This document shows, in pieces, positions 47,290-56,038 of a stretch of 64,000 nt of DNA. The position numbers were made by a program, and so were the translations under genes. The notes beneath the pieces are model-generated. The model made no database searches. It had not been told where the DNA came from and worked only from the letters and a program-made list of their open reading frames with translations. How positions within the stretch are numbered: position 1 is the stretch's first letter; every line of letters starts with the position of its first letter. Source of the DNA: Austwickia chelonae NBRC 105200 (GTDB lineage Bacteria; Actinomycetota; Actinomycetes; Actinomycetales; Dermatophilaceae); contig NZ_BAGZ01000005.1 of NCBI RefSeq assembly GCF_000298175.1, positions 434,001-498,000 on the forward strand, read 5' to 3'.

Positions 47290-47498
47290 GGCGCCTCCTT
47301 CATTGCCGCGGTGGATTCAACTTCAAACCCATCTCTATTTTTAGGAGGAGAAGAAAGTAGAGCCAAAACTGCCCCCGTCATGATAAATCCAAAACTCCAG
47401 AGGCCCATTATGAGTACAATAAAAACGGTAGAGAAAACCCACTCGACGCCCACCCCGTCGACTTGCGGCCCAGTCTGCGATAACAAAATTCGATACAT
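47274..47498 (-). CDS. Small membrane protein upstream of the SdpI-family gene
   Basis: Protein of 74 residues with one long hydrophobic stretch (about residues 20-48, STVFIVLIMGLWSFGFIMTG) and a hydrophilic tail. I do not recognise a family. It overlaps the SdpI-family gene by 16 bp, and the SD of that gene lies within its coding sequence, which supports a shared transcript. No clear Shine-Dalgarno sequence precedes the ATG at 47498, so it may start further downstream. Confidence 0.45.
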   Translation of the reverse strand: MYRILLSQTGPQVDGVGVEWVFSTVFIVLIMGLWSFGFIMTGAVLALLSSPPKNRDGFEVESTAAMKEAPCWWS

Positions 47499-47526
47499 GA
47501 TTCGGGGATGTCGCGGAAAAGAATAA

Positions 47527-47564
47527 AGCCCTGGCGAGGAAATCCTCGCCAGGGCTTCAGACCG

Positions 47565-47574
<10 letters not shown>
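47527..47574. repeat. tRNA-Pro terminator and 3' end (att-like repeat, copy 2)
   Basis: The native copy of the repeat at 46852-46899. It contains a perfect 14-bp hairpin (arms 47527-47540 and 47543-47556), followed on the minus strand by a T-rich tail, so it is a true intrinsic terminator for the tRNA. It then continues into the last 10 bases of the tRNA gene. Confidence 0.75.
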
Positions 47575-47638
<64 letters not shown>

Positions 47639-47740
47639 GTCTGCTCAGGCTTGAGCGAGAGAGAGCCTACCGCACAACAGCACGTGGAGACGAATCCCCC
47701 CGCCGTAGGCGACCTGACCAGCCTGAGCGTGGTGCCGCAC

Positions 47741-49207
47741 CTACTTGCGGCGGCGCTTCTCCCGCACCCGCACAGAGATCTCGATCGGGGTGCCCTCGAA
47801 ACCGAACTCCTCCCGGAGACGCCGCTCCAGGAAGCGCCGGTAACCGGCCTCGATGAAACCGCTCGCGAAGATCACGAAACGCGGAGGGCGGGTCGACGCC
47901 TGCGTGGCGAACAGGATGCGCGGCTGTTTACCACCGCGCACCGGATGCGGATGCCCGGCCACGATCTCCCCCAGGAAAGCGTTCAGCCGCCCGGTGGGGA
48001 TCCGGGTGTCCCAGGACTCCAAAGCCGTCTCCAAGGCCGGGACGAGCTTGTCGGTGTGCCTGCCGGTACGTGCCGAGATGTTCACCCGGGGCGCCCACGG
48101 CACCTGCACGAAATCCCGCTCGATCTCCCGCTCCAGGTAGTAGCGGCGCTCCTCGTCGAGGTTGTCCCACTTGTTGTACGCGATGACCAGAGAACGCCCG
48201 GCGTCGATGACCTGCTGGACGACACGGACGTCCTGCTCGGCGATGGACTCCCCCGCATCGATGAGGACTACCGCCACCTCGGCCTTCTCCAGAGCCGTCT
48301 GCGTGCGCAGCGAAGCGTAGAAATCGGCCCCGCGGGTCTGGTGCACCCGCCTGCGGATACCGGCCGTGTCCACGAAACGCCAGGTCTTCCCACCCAGTTC
48401 GATGTACTCGTCGACCGGGTCCCGGGTGGTGCCGGCCAGATCGTCCACGACGACCCGTTCCTCACCGGCCAGTTTGTTCAACAAGCTCGACTTCCCGACA
48501 TTGGGCCGACCCACCAGAGCGACCCTGCGGGGCCCGCCCCGCTGGTAAGCGCCACCGACCGCAGACTTCTCCGGGAGCACCTCCAGGAGCGCGTCCAAGG
48601 CGTCACCGGTGCCCCGGCCGTGCAGAGCAGAGACCGGCCACGGCTCCCCCAGACCCAGATTCCACAGCATCGCCGCATCGGCCTCGCCACGCTGGTCGTC
48701 GACCTTGTTCGCCAGGAGGACCACCGGCTTGCCGGACATACGCAACAGACGCACCACGGCCTCGTCGGTGTCGGTCGCACCGACCGTGGCATCCACCACG
48801 AAGAGCACCGCGTCGGCCAGATCGATGGCCACCTCGGCCTGCTCGGCGACCCGCAGGTGGATCCCACTCGCGTCGACCTCCCAACCACCGGTGTCGACCA
48901 GGGTGAACTTCCGCCCCGTCCACTCCGCGTCATAGGCCACCCTGTCCCGGGTGACGCCCGGGACATCCTCCACGACAGCCTCCCGGCGGCCGATGATCCG
49001 GTTCACCAAGGTGGACTTGCCGACATTGGGGCGCCCGATGATCGCCACCACCGGCACGGAATCGTCCTCGCCGTCGGCACCGGCGGAGGTCTCGCCGCCG
49101 GCGAGCAGCGCGCGATCCTCCTCCTCGAGTTCGAATTCCTCCAGACCGGCCAGTAGTGCGGCAGTCACCGTCGCGTCGTCAGGGGCTGGGGTGGTGTCGC
49201 TGGTCAC
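47741..49207 (-). CDS. der: Ribosome assembly GTPase Der (EngA)
   Basis: Essential tandem GTPase of 488 residues for 50S subunit assembly. Two G domains are visible. [16 protein letters not shown] with VDTGGWE and NKVDD forms the first (about residues 52-215). [16 protein letters not shown] with DTAGIR and NKWD forms the second (about 225-400). A KH-like C-terminal domain follows and ends in a basic tail (RVREKRRRK). An acidic extension of about 50 residues precedes the first G domain. The start is GTG at 49207, after GAGG. First of the conserved cmk-der pair. Confidence 0.97.
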   Translation of the reverse strand: MTSDTTPAPDDATVTAALLAGLEEFELEEEDRALLAGGETSAGADGEDDSVPVVAIIGRPNVGKSTLVNRIIGRREAVVEDVPGVTRDRVAYDAEWTGRKFTLVDTGGWEVDASGIHLRVAEQAEVAIDLADAVLFVVDATVGATDTDEAVVRLLRMSGKPVVLLANKVDDQRGEADAAMLWNLGLGEPWPVSALHGRGTGDALDALLEVLPEKSAVGGAYQRGGPRRVALVGRPNVGKSSLLNKLAGEERVVVDDLAGTTRDPVDEYIELGGKTWRFVDTAGIRRRVHQTRGADFYASLRTQTALEKAEVAVVLIDAGESIAEQDVRVVQQVIDAGRSLVIAYNKWDNLDEERRYYLEREIERDFVQVPWAPRVNISARTGRHTDKLVPALETALESWDTRIPTGRLNAFLGEIVAGHPHPVRGGKQPRILFATQASTRPPRFVIFASGFIEAGYRRFLERRLREEFGFEGTPIEISVRVREKRRRK

Positions 49208-49262
49208 GCTAAGTCCTCACTCATCGGGGCACGCCCGGGTCCGAACGGTCGGGCGACATCCC

Positions 49263-49988
49263 CTATTGTGCCCGGCCGGGCACCAAGGCCAGAACTGCCG
49301 CGACCGACTCCTCGAAAGTCAACTCGGAGGTGTCCACCAACGTGACCCCCGGCGCAGCCTCCATGAACCGGGCCACTGCGGAGTCGTCCCGATCCCGACG
49401 GACCACCTGGTCACGGGTCGACTCCACGGCCTCGGCCCCGGCGTCACCGTGCAGCTGACGGGCCCGCCGACGCAGCCGAGCCTCCTCACTGGCCGTCAAC
49501 AACACCCTGACGTCGGCGTCCGGAGCCACCACCGTGGTGATGTCCCGGCCTTCGGCGACGATCCCCCGCCCCTGACGCGCCCGTGCCACGTGCTGCCGCT
49601 GCAACGCCACCATCTGGGAACGCACCTCCAGGTTGGTCGCCACCCGGGAGACCACCGTGGAGATGACGCTCTCCCGAATGTCTTCGCCGATGTCACGGCC
49701 GTCGACCAGCACGGACGGAGCCAACGGATCGGTGCCCATGACGAGAGGCAGGGTGCGGGCCGCGGACCAGACCGCGCCCTGATCGGCGATATCGACCTTG
49801 CGGTCCAGACACCACCAGGCCAGGGCCCGGTACATCGCACCGGTGTCCAGATAGGCCAGACCCAGACGGTCCGCCACCTCGCGGGAGACGCTGGATTTGC
49901 CGCTGCCGGAAGGCCCGTCGATCGCGATGACGAGTGCCCTTCCGGAAGCCGAGGCCGGAGAGTGATCTGCTGTGGAAAGGTCGTTCAC
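49263..49988 (-). CDS. cmk: Cytidylate kinase
   Basis: Enzyme of 241 residues that phosphorylates CMP and dCMP to the diphosphates. The P-loop is IDGPSGSGKSSVSREVA (about residue 22), followed by YLDTGAMYRALAWW, DGRDIGEDIRE and GRGIVAEGRDITTVV, all diagnostic for Cmk. The start is GTG at 49988; a later start near VIAIDGPSG is possible, since the first 18 residues are unconserved. It lies 55 bp upstream of der on the same strand, an arrangement conserved in actinobacteria. Confidence 0.95.
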   Translation of the reverse strand: MNDLSTADHSPASASGRALVIAIDGPSGSGKSSVSREVADRLGLAYLDTGAMYRALAWWCLDRKVDIADQGAVWSAARTLPLVMGTDPLAPSVLVDGRDIGEDIRESVISTVVSRVATNLEVRSQMVALQRQHVARARQGRGIVAEGRDITTVVAPDADVRVLLTASEEARLRRRARQLHGDAGAEAVESTRDQVVRRDRDDSAVARFMEAAPGVTLVDTSELTFEESVAAVLALVPGRAQ

Positions 49989-50015
49989 GGCCCGAGCCTA
50001 TCCGGCAGGACCCGG

Positions 50016-51137
50016 TCAGACGTGAACGGACCAACCCAGGGCGGTCAGCTCACGGGCGAGAGGCTCGACGGCCGCAGGCAGGACGATCAACTCGACGGTG
50101 CCCACAGGCCGCCCCACGCCGTGCTCGATCCGCAGGTCCTCCAGGTTGACTCCGGCGTCACCGACCTCGGTGAGAAGCCGACCGATCGTGCCCGGGGTGT
50201 CAGGAACGACGACGGTGACCACGCCGTACCGCGCAGGGGCCGCACCGTGTTTACCCGGGATACGGGCCCGACCGGACTGTCCGTTGGCCACGGCCCGGGC
50301 CAGGGCAGCGCGCGCACCGGGCGCTTCCTCAGGATCCGCGGCGAGAGCGTTCAGAGCGTCCAGCACGGTGTTCAGGTCGTCGCGCAGGGCGGTGACCACG
50401 TCGGCCACCGGTCGTGCGTTGCCGGCGAGGATCTGGGTCCACAGCGCGGGATCGCTCTCGGCGATGCGGGTGACATCGCGGACGCCCTGACCGGAGAGTG
50501 CCACGGCCTCCGAGGACAGGTCTCGCAGCCGGGCTGCGACGAGACTGGCTGCCAGTTGCGGGGTGTGGGAGACGGCGGCGACGGCGGCGTCATGGTCTTC
50601 CGCGGTCATGTGGATCACGGATCCTCCGGCTCGGCCGGCCAGCCAGACGACGGCATCGACAGCGTCCGGATCCGCTCCGGGGTGGGCGCAGACGACCCAG
50701 GGACGACCTTCGAAGAGGTCTTCTCGTGCGGCGACGGCACCGCTGCGCTCCCGCCCGGCCATGGGGTGCCCGCCGACATAACGGGACAGGGTTCCGGGGT
50801 CGGCGTCCTGGGCGCGCAACAGGCTCGCGGCTGTCTGCAGGACCGTGGCTTTCACCGAGGCCACGTCGGTGACCACCGCGTGCGGCCACTGCCGTAAGGC
50901 GTGGACGATCACGGTGGCGACGACATCGGGAGGAGCCGCGACGACGACGAGGTCTGGTAGCGGGTCGTCCGGGGCCGGAAGCCGACCCGCACCCAGGTCG
51001 CGGGCCAGCGCTGCCGCGGTGGGCGACGGGTCGTCCAAGGTGACCTGTGCGCCGGCCCGGCTCAGGGCCAGGCCGACGCTGGCGCCGATCAGTCCGGTGC
51101 CCACCACCCGGATGTGTCGGATTCCTTCGTGGTTCAC
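50016..51137 (-). CDS. tyrA: Prephenate dehydrogenase with ACT domain
   Basis: NAD-dependent enzyme of 373 residues that oxidises prephenate to 4-hydroxyphenylpyruvate for tyrosine synthesis. The Rossmann start IRVVGTGLIGASVGLALSRAG is followed by GGHPMAGRERSG (the conserved His in GHPMAG) and VSHTPQLAASLVA. The C-terminal 75 residues (VTVVVPDTPGTIGRLLTEVGDAGVNLEDLRI) form an ACT domain, which suggests feedback control by tyrosine. The GTG start overlaps the rluB stop (GTGA), so it is translationally coupled to the segregation genes upstream. Confidence 0.93.
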   Translation of the reverse strand: MNHEGIRHIRVVGTGLIGASVGLALSRAGAQVTLDDPSPTAAALARDLGAGRLPAPDDPLPDLVVVAAPPDVVATVIVHALRQWPHAVVTDVASVKATVLQTAASLLRAQDADPGTLSRYVGGHPMAGRERSGAVAAREDLFEGRPWVVCAHPGADPDAVDAVVWLAGRAGGSVIHMTAEDHDAAVAAVSHTPQLAASLVAARLRDLSSEAVALSGQGVRDVTRIAESDPALWTQILAGNARPVADVVTALRDDLNTVLDALNALAADPEEAPGARAALARAVANGQSGRARIPGKHGAAPARYGVVTVVVPDTPGTIGRLLTEVGDAGVNLEDLRIEHGVGRPVGTVELIVLPAAVEPLARELTALGWSVHV

Positions 51138-52135
51138 AGCCCCGCCGCCGTGTACAACGCGGCGATCTCCTTGCCGTTCAGGGGGCGCATCCGTCCCGTC
51201 TTCAGGTCACCGATCCGGACCGGGCCGACATTGGTGCGGGTCAGGGTGAGCACGGGATGTCCGACGGCTTCCAGGAGACGACGCACGATGTGCTTCTTAC
51301 CTTCGTGGAGGACGACCTCGACGATGGCCTTGCCCGGCAGGGAGTCGATGAGTCGGAAGCTGTCGACGGCGACCACGCCGTCCTCCAGTTCGACACCGGC
51401 TCGGAGCGTACGGCCCACGTCGCGACCGACCGGTCCGGGGACGGTCGCGATATAGGTCTTGGGCACTCCGTAGGACGGATGCTGGAGACGGTTGGCCAGT
51501 TCACCGTCGTTGGTGAGCAACAGCAGGCCGTCGGTGTCCGAGTCGAGCCGGCCCACGTGGAACAGCCGCTCGTTGCGTCCCTGGACGAGATCGCCGATGC
51601 AGGGGCGCCCGAGCTCGTCGTTCATCGTGGAGACCACCCCGAGAGGTTTGTTCAGCGCCAGATAGACCCGGGACGGGTCGAGCTGGATCCGCTCGCCGTC
51701 GACGCGCACCACCTGTCGCAACGGGTCGACGCGCACACCCAGTTCGGTGACGGTCTGACCGTCGACGTCGACCCGTCCTGCCGCGATGAGCAGCTCGCAG
51801 GTGCGTCGGCTGCCCACGCCGGCTCCGGCCAGCAGCTTCTGCAGGCGCACGCCGTCCGGGTCGTGCACGTCGACGGCCGGAGTCTGTTGGCGGGGTGCGG
51901 TCTTCGGCGTGTGGCGACGTTTGCCGGCCGCCGGACGCCCTTTGCCGCCGCTGGGGAAGCCTCCGGCGCGGGTCCCACGGCCCTTCGATGCGCCTCCTGT
52001 GTTCTGCCCGTTCTTACCGGGCTGCCCGGATCGACCGGCTGAGCTGCGCGCGGGCTTCCCCGATGCGCTGCGCCCGCCTTGGCCGCTGCCGGACTCACGT
52101 CGCCGACGGTCTCCCCTGTTTCCTTGCGTGTTCAT
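51134..52135 (-). CDS. rluB: RluB-type 23S rRNA pseudouridine synthase
   Basis: Modifies a uridine of 23S rRNA; 333 residues. A basic, Gly/Ser-rich extension of about 95 residues precedes the S4-like RNA-binding domain (RLQKLLAGAGVGSRRTCELLI). The catalytic domain follows, with HVGRLDSDTDGLLLLTNDGEL carrying the active-site Asp. KKHIVRRLLEAVGHPVLTLTR is typical of the RluB/RsuA branch. It overlaps scpB by 4 bp (ATGA) and tyrA by 4 bp, so all three are coupled. Confidence 0.94.
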   Translation of the reverse strand: MNTQGNRGDRRRRESGSGQGGRSASGKPARSSAGRSGQPGKNGQNTGGASKGRGTRAGGFPSGGKGRPAAGKRRHTPKTAPRQQTPAVDVHDPDGVRLQKLLAGAGVGSRRTCELLIAAGRVDVDGQTVTELGVRVDPLRQVVRVDGERIQLDPSRVYLALNKPLGVVSTMNDELGRPCIGDLVQGRNERLFHVGRLDSDTDGLLLLTNDGELANRLQHPSYGVPKTYIATVPGPVGRDVGRTLRAGVELEDGVVAVDSFRLIDSLPGKAIVEVVLHEGKKHIVRRLLEAVGHPVLTLTRTNVGPVRIGDLKTGRMRPLNGKEIAALYTAAGL

Positions 52136-52770
52136 GCGCCACCTTCCAATGCGATTTCCTCGACCATGTCGGCCTCAGGCAGATACGGTGCGAGTGCGGG
52201 CAGCTCGTCCAGGGAGGAGATGCCCAACCTGTCGAGGAAGTACTCGGTCGTCCCGTAGAGCACGGCCCCGCGTTCGGGGTCCGTGCCGACTTCATGGATC
52301 AGCCCTCGAGTTTGCAGTGTGCGGACGACCCCGTCGACATTGACCCCTCTGACCGCGCTCACCCTGGCGCGGGAGACCGGTTGCCGGTAGGCGATCACCG
52401 CCAGTGTTTCCAGGGCCGCCTGGGACAGCCGGGCTCGTTGACCGTCCAGGACGAAACGTTCCACGACCGAAGCGTGCTCGTGACGAGCGTAATAGCGCCA
52501 CCCCCCATTGACATAACGGAGCGCGAACCCTCGTCCTTCGTCGTCGTATTCCCGGGCCAACCCGGTGACCAGCGTGTGCACCTCCGAGACGGGGAGCCGG
52601 AGCGCCCGCGCCAGGTCCTCCTCGGGAACCGGTTCCTCCACCACCATCAGCACGGCCTCGAGTGCGCTGGGGGCCCCGCCCGGGAGGCGGTGCACGTCGA
52701 TCTCGTCGGTGCATCCCTCGGTGGGATACCCGTCGTGCCTGCCCGGGCCGTCCTTGCGTTCCCGTCCCAC
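52132..52770 (-). CDS. scpB: Segregation and condensation protein B
   Basis: Winged-helix subunit of the SMC-ScpA-ScpB chromosome condensin, 212 residues. LEAVLMVVEEPVPEEDLARAL opens the first winged helix, and ALETLAVIAYRQPVSRARVSAVRGVNVDGVV forms the conserved second one. The tail is acidic. The start is GTG at 52770, preceded by GAGGAGATGACC. It lies 29 bp after scpA and overlaps rluB, the standard actinobacterial order. Confidence 0.95.
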   Translation of the reverse strand: MGRERKDGPGRHDGYPTEGCTDEIDVHRLPGGAPSALEAVLMVVEEPVPEEDLARALRLPVSEVHTLVTGLAREYDDEGRGFALRYVNGGWRYYARHEHASVVERFVLDGQRARLSQAALETLAVIAYRQPVSRARVSAVRGVNVDGVVRTLQTRGLIHEVGTDPERGAVLYGTTEYFLDRLGISSLDELPALAPYLPEADMVEEIALEGGA

Positions 52771-52799
52771 CGTGGGTCATCTCCTCGTTCTCATCCCGG

Positions 52800-53624
52800 T
52801 TACTCCTGCGGATGTTCCGGCCCGTACTGGCTCCATCGGCTGGTCGGCTCCCCCTCGAGCTCTTCCGAGCCGGCCCAGTGCACGGTCAACGGGCCGAGCG
52901 GGTCGCTCTGGTCGAAGGTCACCGCGGCGTCGCGGAAGAGTTCCAACAACACCAGGAAACGCGCGACGACCACCAGGACTATCTCTGCGTCGGCCACGAG
53001 TTCCGCGAAGGACAGCGTGCCGTGCCGTCGGAGCCTCTGGGCGACCAGCAACGCCTGTTCGTGGATGTTCACCTTCGTGGCGTGCAGATGTTCCACCTCG
53101 ACCGTCGGTGGTTCCCTGGGGATGAATGCCCCGGCTGCGATCCGGGCCAATCGGTCCGGATCGCAGCCCAGTCTCAGTTCAGGCAGGAGTTTCGCGAAGC
53201 GTGCTTCGAGCCCTGCCTGGCGACGAAGGGCGCGTCCCACGGTGTCCATCCGGTCGGCGAAGATCGCCGAGACCTCCTTGAAGGCCCGGTACTGGAGCAG
53301 TCGCGCGAAGAGGAGATCCCTGGCTTCGATGAGTTCCAGGTCCTCTTCCTCCTCGTCCAGGTTCGGTAGCAGCCGGGCTGCTTTCAGATCCAGCAGGGTC
53401 GAGGCCACCAGGAGGAACTCCGTGGTCTCGGACAGATCCCAGTCGTCACCGCTTTGCTGTTGCGCTCTCAGATGCGCGACGAAGTCGTCGGTCACGGCGG
53501 CCAGTGCGATCTCCGTGACATCCAATCGTCTCTTGCCGATGAGCCCGAGGAGCAGGTCGAAGGGACCGTCGAACTGGTCCAGGTGCACTTCGAAGGGCGC
53601 GCTCGTCCCACGTCTGGTCAGCAC
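52800..53624 (-). CDS. scpA: Segregation and condensation protein A
   Basis: Kleisin subunit that bridges SMC heads, 274 residues with this start. FEVHLDQFDGPFDLLLGLIGKRR is the conserved N-terminal SMC-binding motif. DWDLSETTEFLLVASTLLDLKAARLLP follows, and the C-terminal winged helix lies around residues 200-260. The open frame extends upstream to 54041, but that part overlaps parA in another frame and is arginine/proline-rich. GTG at 53624 (MLTRRGTSAPFEV) is the first plausible start, with only a weak Shine-Dalgarno sequence, so the exact start is uncertain. Confidence 0.92.
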   Translation of the reverse strand: MLTRRGTSAPFEVHLDQFDGPFDLLLGLIGKRRLDVTEIALAAVTDDFVAHLRAQQQSGDDWDLSETTEFLLVASTLLDLKAARLLPNLDEEEEDLELIEARDLLFARLLQYRAFKEVSAIFADRMDTVGRALRRQAGLEARFAKLLPELRLGCDPDRLARIAAGAFIPREPPTVEVEHLHATKVNIHEQALLVAQRLRRHGTLSFAELVADAEIVLVVVARFLVLLELFRDAAVTFDQSDPLGPLTVHWAGSEELEGEPTSRWSQYGPEHPQE

Positions 53625-53716
53625 GCCGCCGGGGACGAGTTCTTCCCGGGTCTGAGGACCGTTTTGCTCGGTGTCCTCCGAGTGGGAGAGGTGCGGTGGT
53701 GCTGCGGCCTGAGGGC

Positions 53717-54646
53717 TCAGGCTGCACCCCCTCGGGCGATGAGTTCCCAGGCGAGCTGCCGGTAGGACTCGGCAGCGCTGGTGCCCGGGGCGTAGCTGGT
53801 GATGGGTTCTGCGGCGAGGGTGGCGTCGGGGAATTTCACCGTCCGGGTGATCACCGTGTGAAAGACCTGTTCCTGGAAGTGGTCGACCACGCTGCGGACC
53901 ACTTCCCGGCTGTGCAGGGTGCGTCCGTCGTACATGGTGGCGAGGATGCCGTCGATCTCGAGGCGGGGGTTCAACCGGTCGCAGACCTTTTCGATGGTTT
54001 CCACCAGCAGCGCGACGCCGCGCATGGCGAAGAATTCGCACTCCAGAGGGATCATCACCCCGTGTGCGGCGGTGAGGGCGTTGACCGTGAGCAGCCCGAG
54101 CGAGGGCTGGCAGTCGATCAGGACGACGTCGTATTCGTCGAGGATCGGTCTGATGGCCCGGGCCAGCACCATTTCACGGGCGACTTCCCCGACGAGTTGC
54201 ACTTCCGCTGCGGAAAGATCGATATTCGCCGGGACGACATCTAGCCCGGGAGTCCGGGTGCTGACGATCACGTCGTGAATGTCGTGGGATCGTTCGACCA
54301 ACAGGTTGTAAATGGTCAGGTCCAATTCATTGGCACGAATTCCCAGACCCACCGACAAAGCGCCTTGGGGGTCGAAATCGACGAGGAGGACCTTACGACC
54401 GAGCTCGGCGAGTGCTGCTCCGAGATTGATGGTCGTCGTGGTTTTGCCGACGCCGCCTTTTTGATTGCACATGGCAATGACCCTCGCCGGGCCGTGCGCA
54501 GACAACGGTTGCGGCTCAGGGAAACTCGGCATCGGACGACCGGTAGGGCCGAGGAGTCCGAGGTCTTCAGCATCGCTACCCGGTAAATGGTCATGCAGGA
54601 TCACGGATTCATGACCAGTAGTGCGGCTGCCCACCTTCGAGCTCAT
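53717..54646 (-). CDS. parA: ParA/Soj-family chromosome partitioning ATPase
   Basis: Deviant-Walker ATPase of 309 residues. CNQKGGVGKTTTTINLGAALA is the Walker A with the signature lysine, VLLVDFDPQGALSVGLG the A' motif, and YDVVLIDCQPSLGLLTVNAL the Walker B. It lies in the scp cluster, as Rv1708 does in mycobacteria, rather than beside parB at the origin, so its role in segregation is assumed. I use the ATG at 54646, which has GGAGGG at 6 nt. The frame continues to 54715, where it overlaps the xerD stop, giving 23 optional N-terminal residues. Confidence 0.93.
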   Translation of the reverse strand: MSSKVGSRTTGHESVILHDHLPGSDAEDLGLLGPTGRPMPSFPEPQPLSAHGPARVIAMCNQKGGVGKTTTTINLGAALAELGRKVLLVDFDPQGALSVGLGIRANELDLTIYNLLVERSHDIHDVIVSTRTPGLDVVPANIDLSAAEVQLVGEVAREMVLARAIRPILDEYDVVLIDCQPSLGLLTVNALTAAHGVMIPLECEFFAMRGVALLVETIEKVCDRLNPRLEIDGILATMYDGRTLHSREVVRSVVDHFQEQVFHTVITRTVKFPDATLAAEPITSYAPGTSAAESYRQLAWELIARGGAA

Positions 54647-54711
54647 GAATGCCCTCCAGTCGTGCTTGCGCTCGGCGTCACGCCAATCGTCTGACGACTC
54701 TATCAACGCCA

Positions 54712-55647
54712 TCACCTAGCACGTGGATGCGTCTGCGCATAAACCTCACGCAGATGTTGCACCGTGACCAAGGTATAGATCTGGGTAGTGGCTACCGAGG
54801 CATGTCCGAGTAGCTCCTGGACCACTCGCACATCAGCTCCTCCTTCGAGCATATGGGTCGCAAATGAATGCCGGAGAGTGTGTGGGCTGACCGCATTCTT
54901 CAGTCCTGCGCGTTCCGCGGCCCCCTGGAGGAGGGCCCACGCACTCTGCCGGGAGAGTCGCCCTCCTCGCTGGTTGAGGAAGACGGCCGGACCAGGGAGC
55001 CTGCCCTTCACGAGCTGGGGCCTGCCCCGGACGAGATAGGCCCCGACTGCTTCGCGCGCGTACTGACCGACGGGCAGAACCCGCTCTTTCCCACCTTTGC
55101 CACGCAGGCGGACCGTACCGGCGTCGATGTCGATGTCGTCGATGTCGAGCCCGATGGCTTCGCTGATGCGGGCACCGGATCCGTAGAGCAGTTCCAAAAG
55201 TGCCCGATCCCTTAGGGCGACCGGCGTGTCGCCGAGACTGGCCGCGGCGAGGAGTCGTTCGATGTCCGTCGTGGACATCGACTTGGGGAGTCGTTGAGCG
55301 GGCCGCGGGGGCGCGACGTCGGCCCCCGGATTGGTCGGGGTGACCCCTTCCAGGTAAAGGAAGCGGTGCAGTCCTCGGACAGCGACCAGGGAGCGGGCTG
55401 CGGAGGAAGCGGAGAGAGGGACCCGGCCTGGCCCTCCTTCGCGGAGATCGACCAGGAAGTCGGTGACATCGCGCCGGGTGACCTGGTCGATCCGGGTGAT
55501 CTCCCTACGGGTCAGGAACTCCTGATATCGGCGGAGGTCGCGACCGTAGGAGAGCATGGTGTTCCGCGCGACGCCCTTTTCCACGCGCAGGTGGTCGAGC
55601 CAAGTACGCATGCTTGCCTCGAGGGCCGTGGCTCGGTCTGTGGTCAC
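54712..55647 (-). CDS. xerD: Tyrosine recombinase XerD
   Basis: Site-specific recombinase of 311 residues that resolves chromosome dimers at dif. An N-terminal SAM-like domain (about 10-95) precedes the catalytic domain. The catalytic set is visible: Arg in [12 protein letters not shown], Lys in [22 protein letters not shown] (His and Arg), [11 protein letters not shown] (His and the nucleophilic Tyr). The length and syntenic position upstream of parA-scpA-scpB fit the chromosomal XerD rather than a phage integrase. The start is GTG at 55647, after a GGGGGA tract. Confidence 0.95.
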   Translation of the reverse strand: MTTDRATALEASMRTWLDHLRVEKGVARNTMLSYGRDLRRYQEFLTRREITRIDQVTRRDVTDFLVDLREGGPGRVPLSASSAARSLVAVRGLHRFLYLEGVTPTNPGADVAPPRPAQRLPKSMSTTDIERLLAAASLGDTPVALRDRALLELLYGSGARISEAIGLDIDDIDIDAGTVRLRGKGGKERVLPVGQYAREAVGAYLVRGRPQLVKGRLPGPAVFLNQRGGRLSRQSAWALLQGAAERAGLKNAVSPHTLRHSFATHMLEGGADVRVVQELLGHASVATTQIYTLVTVQHLREVYAQTHPRAR

Positions 55648-56038
55648 GGTCGAGTCCCCCTTGTGTTGTTCAGCCCCCCGGCTACTGAGTCGATCGTCCT
55701 ACTCACGCCTGAATATGTCATGTCAGTTCCCGGAGAGTGACACCGCCTTGTCCAGATCCGTCCCTTTCAGGACGAGTCGCCCCGCAGCAACTGCTCACAG
55801 ACGAAGATGAGGAGAGCCTCAGTAAATTCGAAAACGCTGTATTAACAGGGGATTCCGTGACTTTCTGCGGCATGGGAAGGGCGCAGGGCTCGTCGCCGCC
55901 AGTCTGAGCCACAGGATATGTGATCTCCATCACAAGAGTGGTCGAGGCATGCCCCACCTCATCTTCCACGGGTGCACTGAGACTCCCCACCCATCACGGA
56001 AGCCCAGCACACCCGCGGAAGCGGCGCACAGGAACGCC
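55648..56038. other. 391-bp intergenic region with a CRP-like palindrome
   Basis: It lies between the xerD start and the hisS stop, both on the minus strand, so it should carry the xerD promoter. I find no convincing gene. The short open frames here overlap each other and lack ribosome-binding sites. The one clear signal is the palindrome at 55919-55934. Confidence 0.5.
55919..55934. promoter_or_regulatory. Consensus CRP/GlxR-type binding site
   Basis: TGTGATCTCCATCACA is a perfect match to TGTGA-N6-TCACA, the motif of CRP-family regulators, including actinobacterial GlxR/Cmr. It lies 270 bp upstream of xerD and about 105 bp downstream of the hisS end, without an obvious target gene. Confidence 0.5.

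Noticed and set aside
52800-54041. 413-codon version of ScpA
   Set aside because: The first 108 codons overlap parA in another frame and are Arg/Pro-rich; the SMC-binding motif begins only after 53624.
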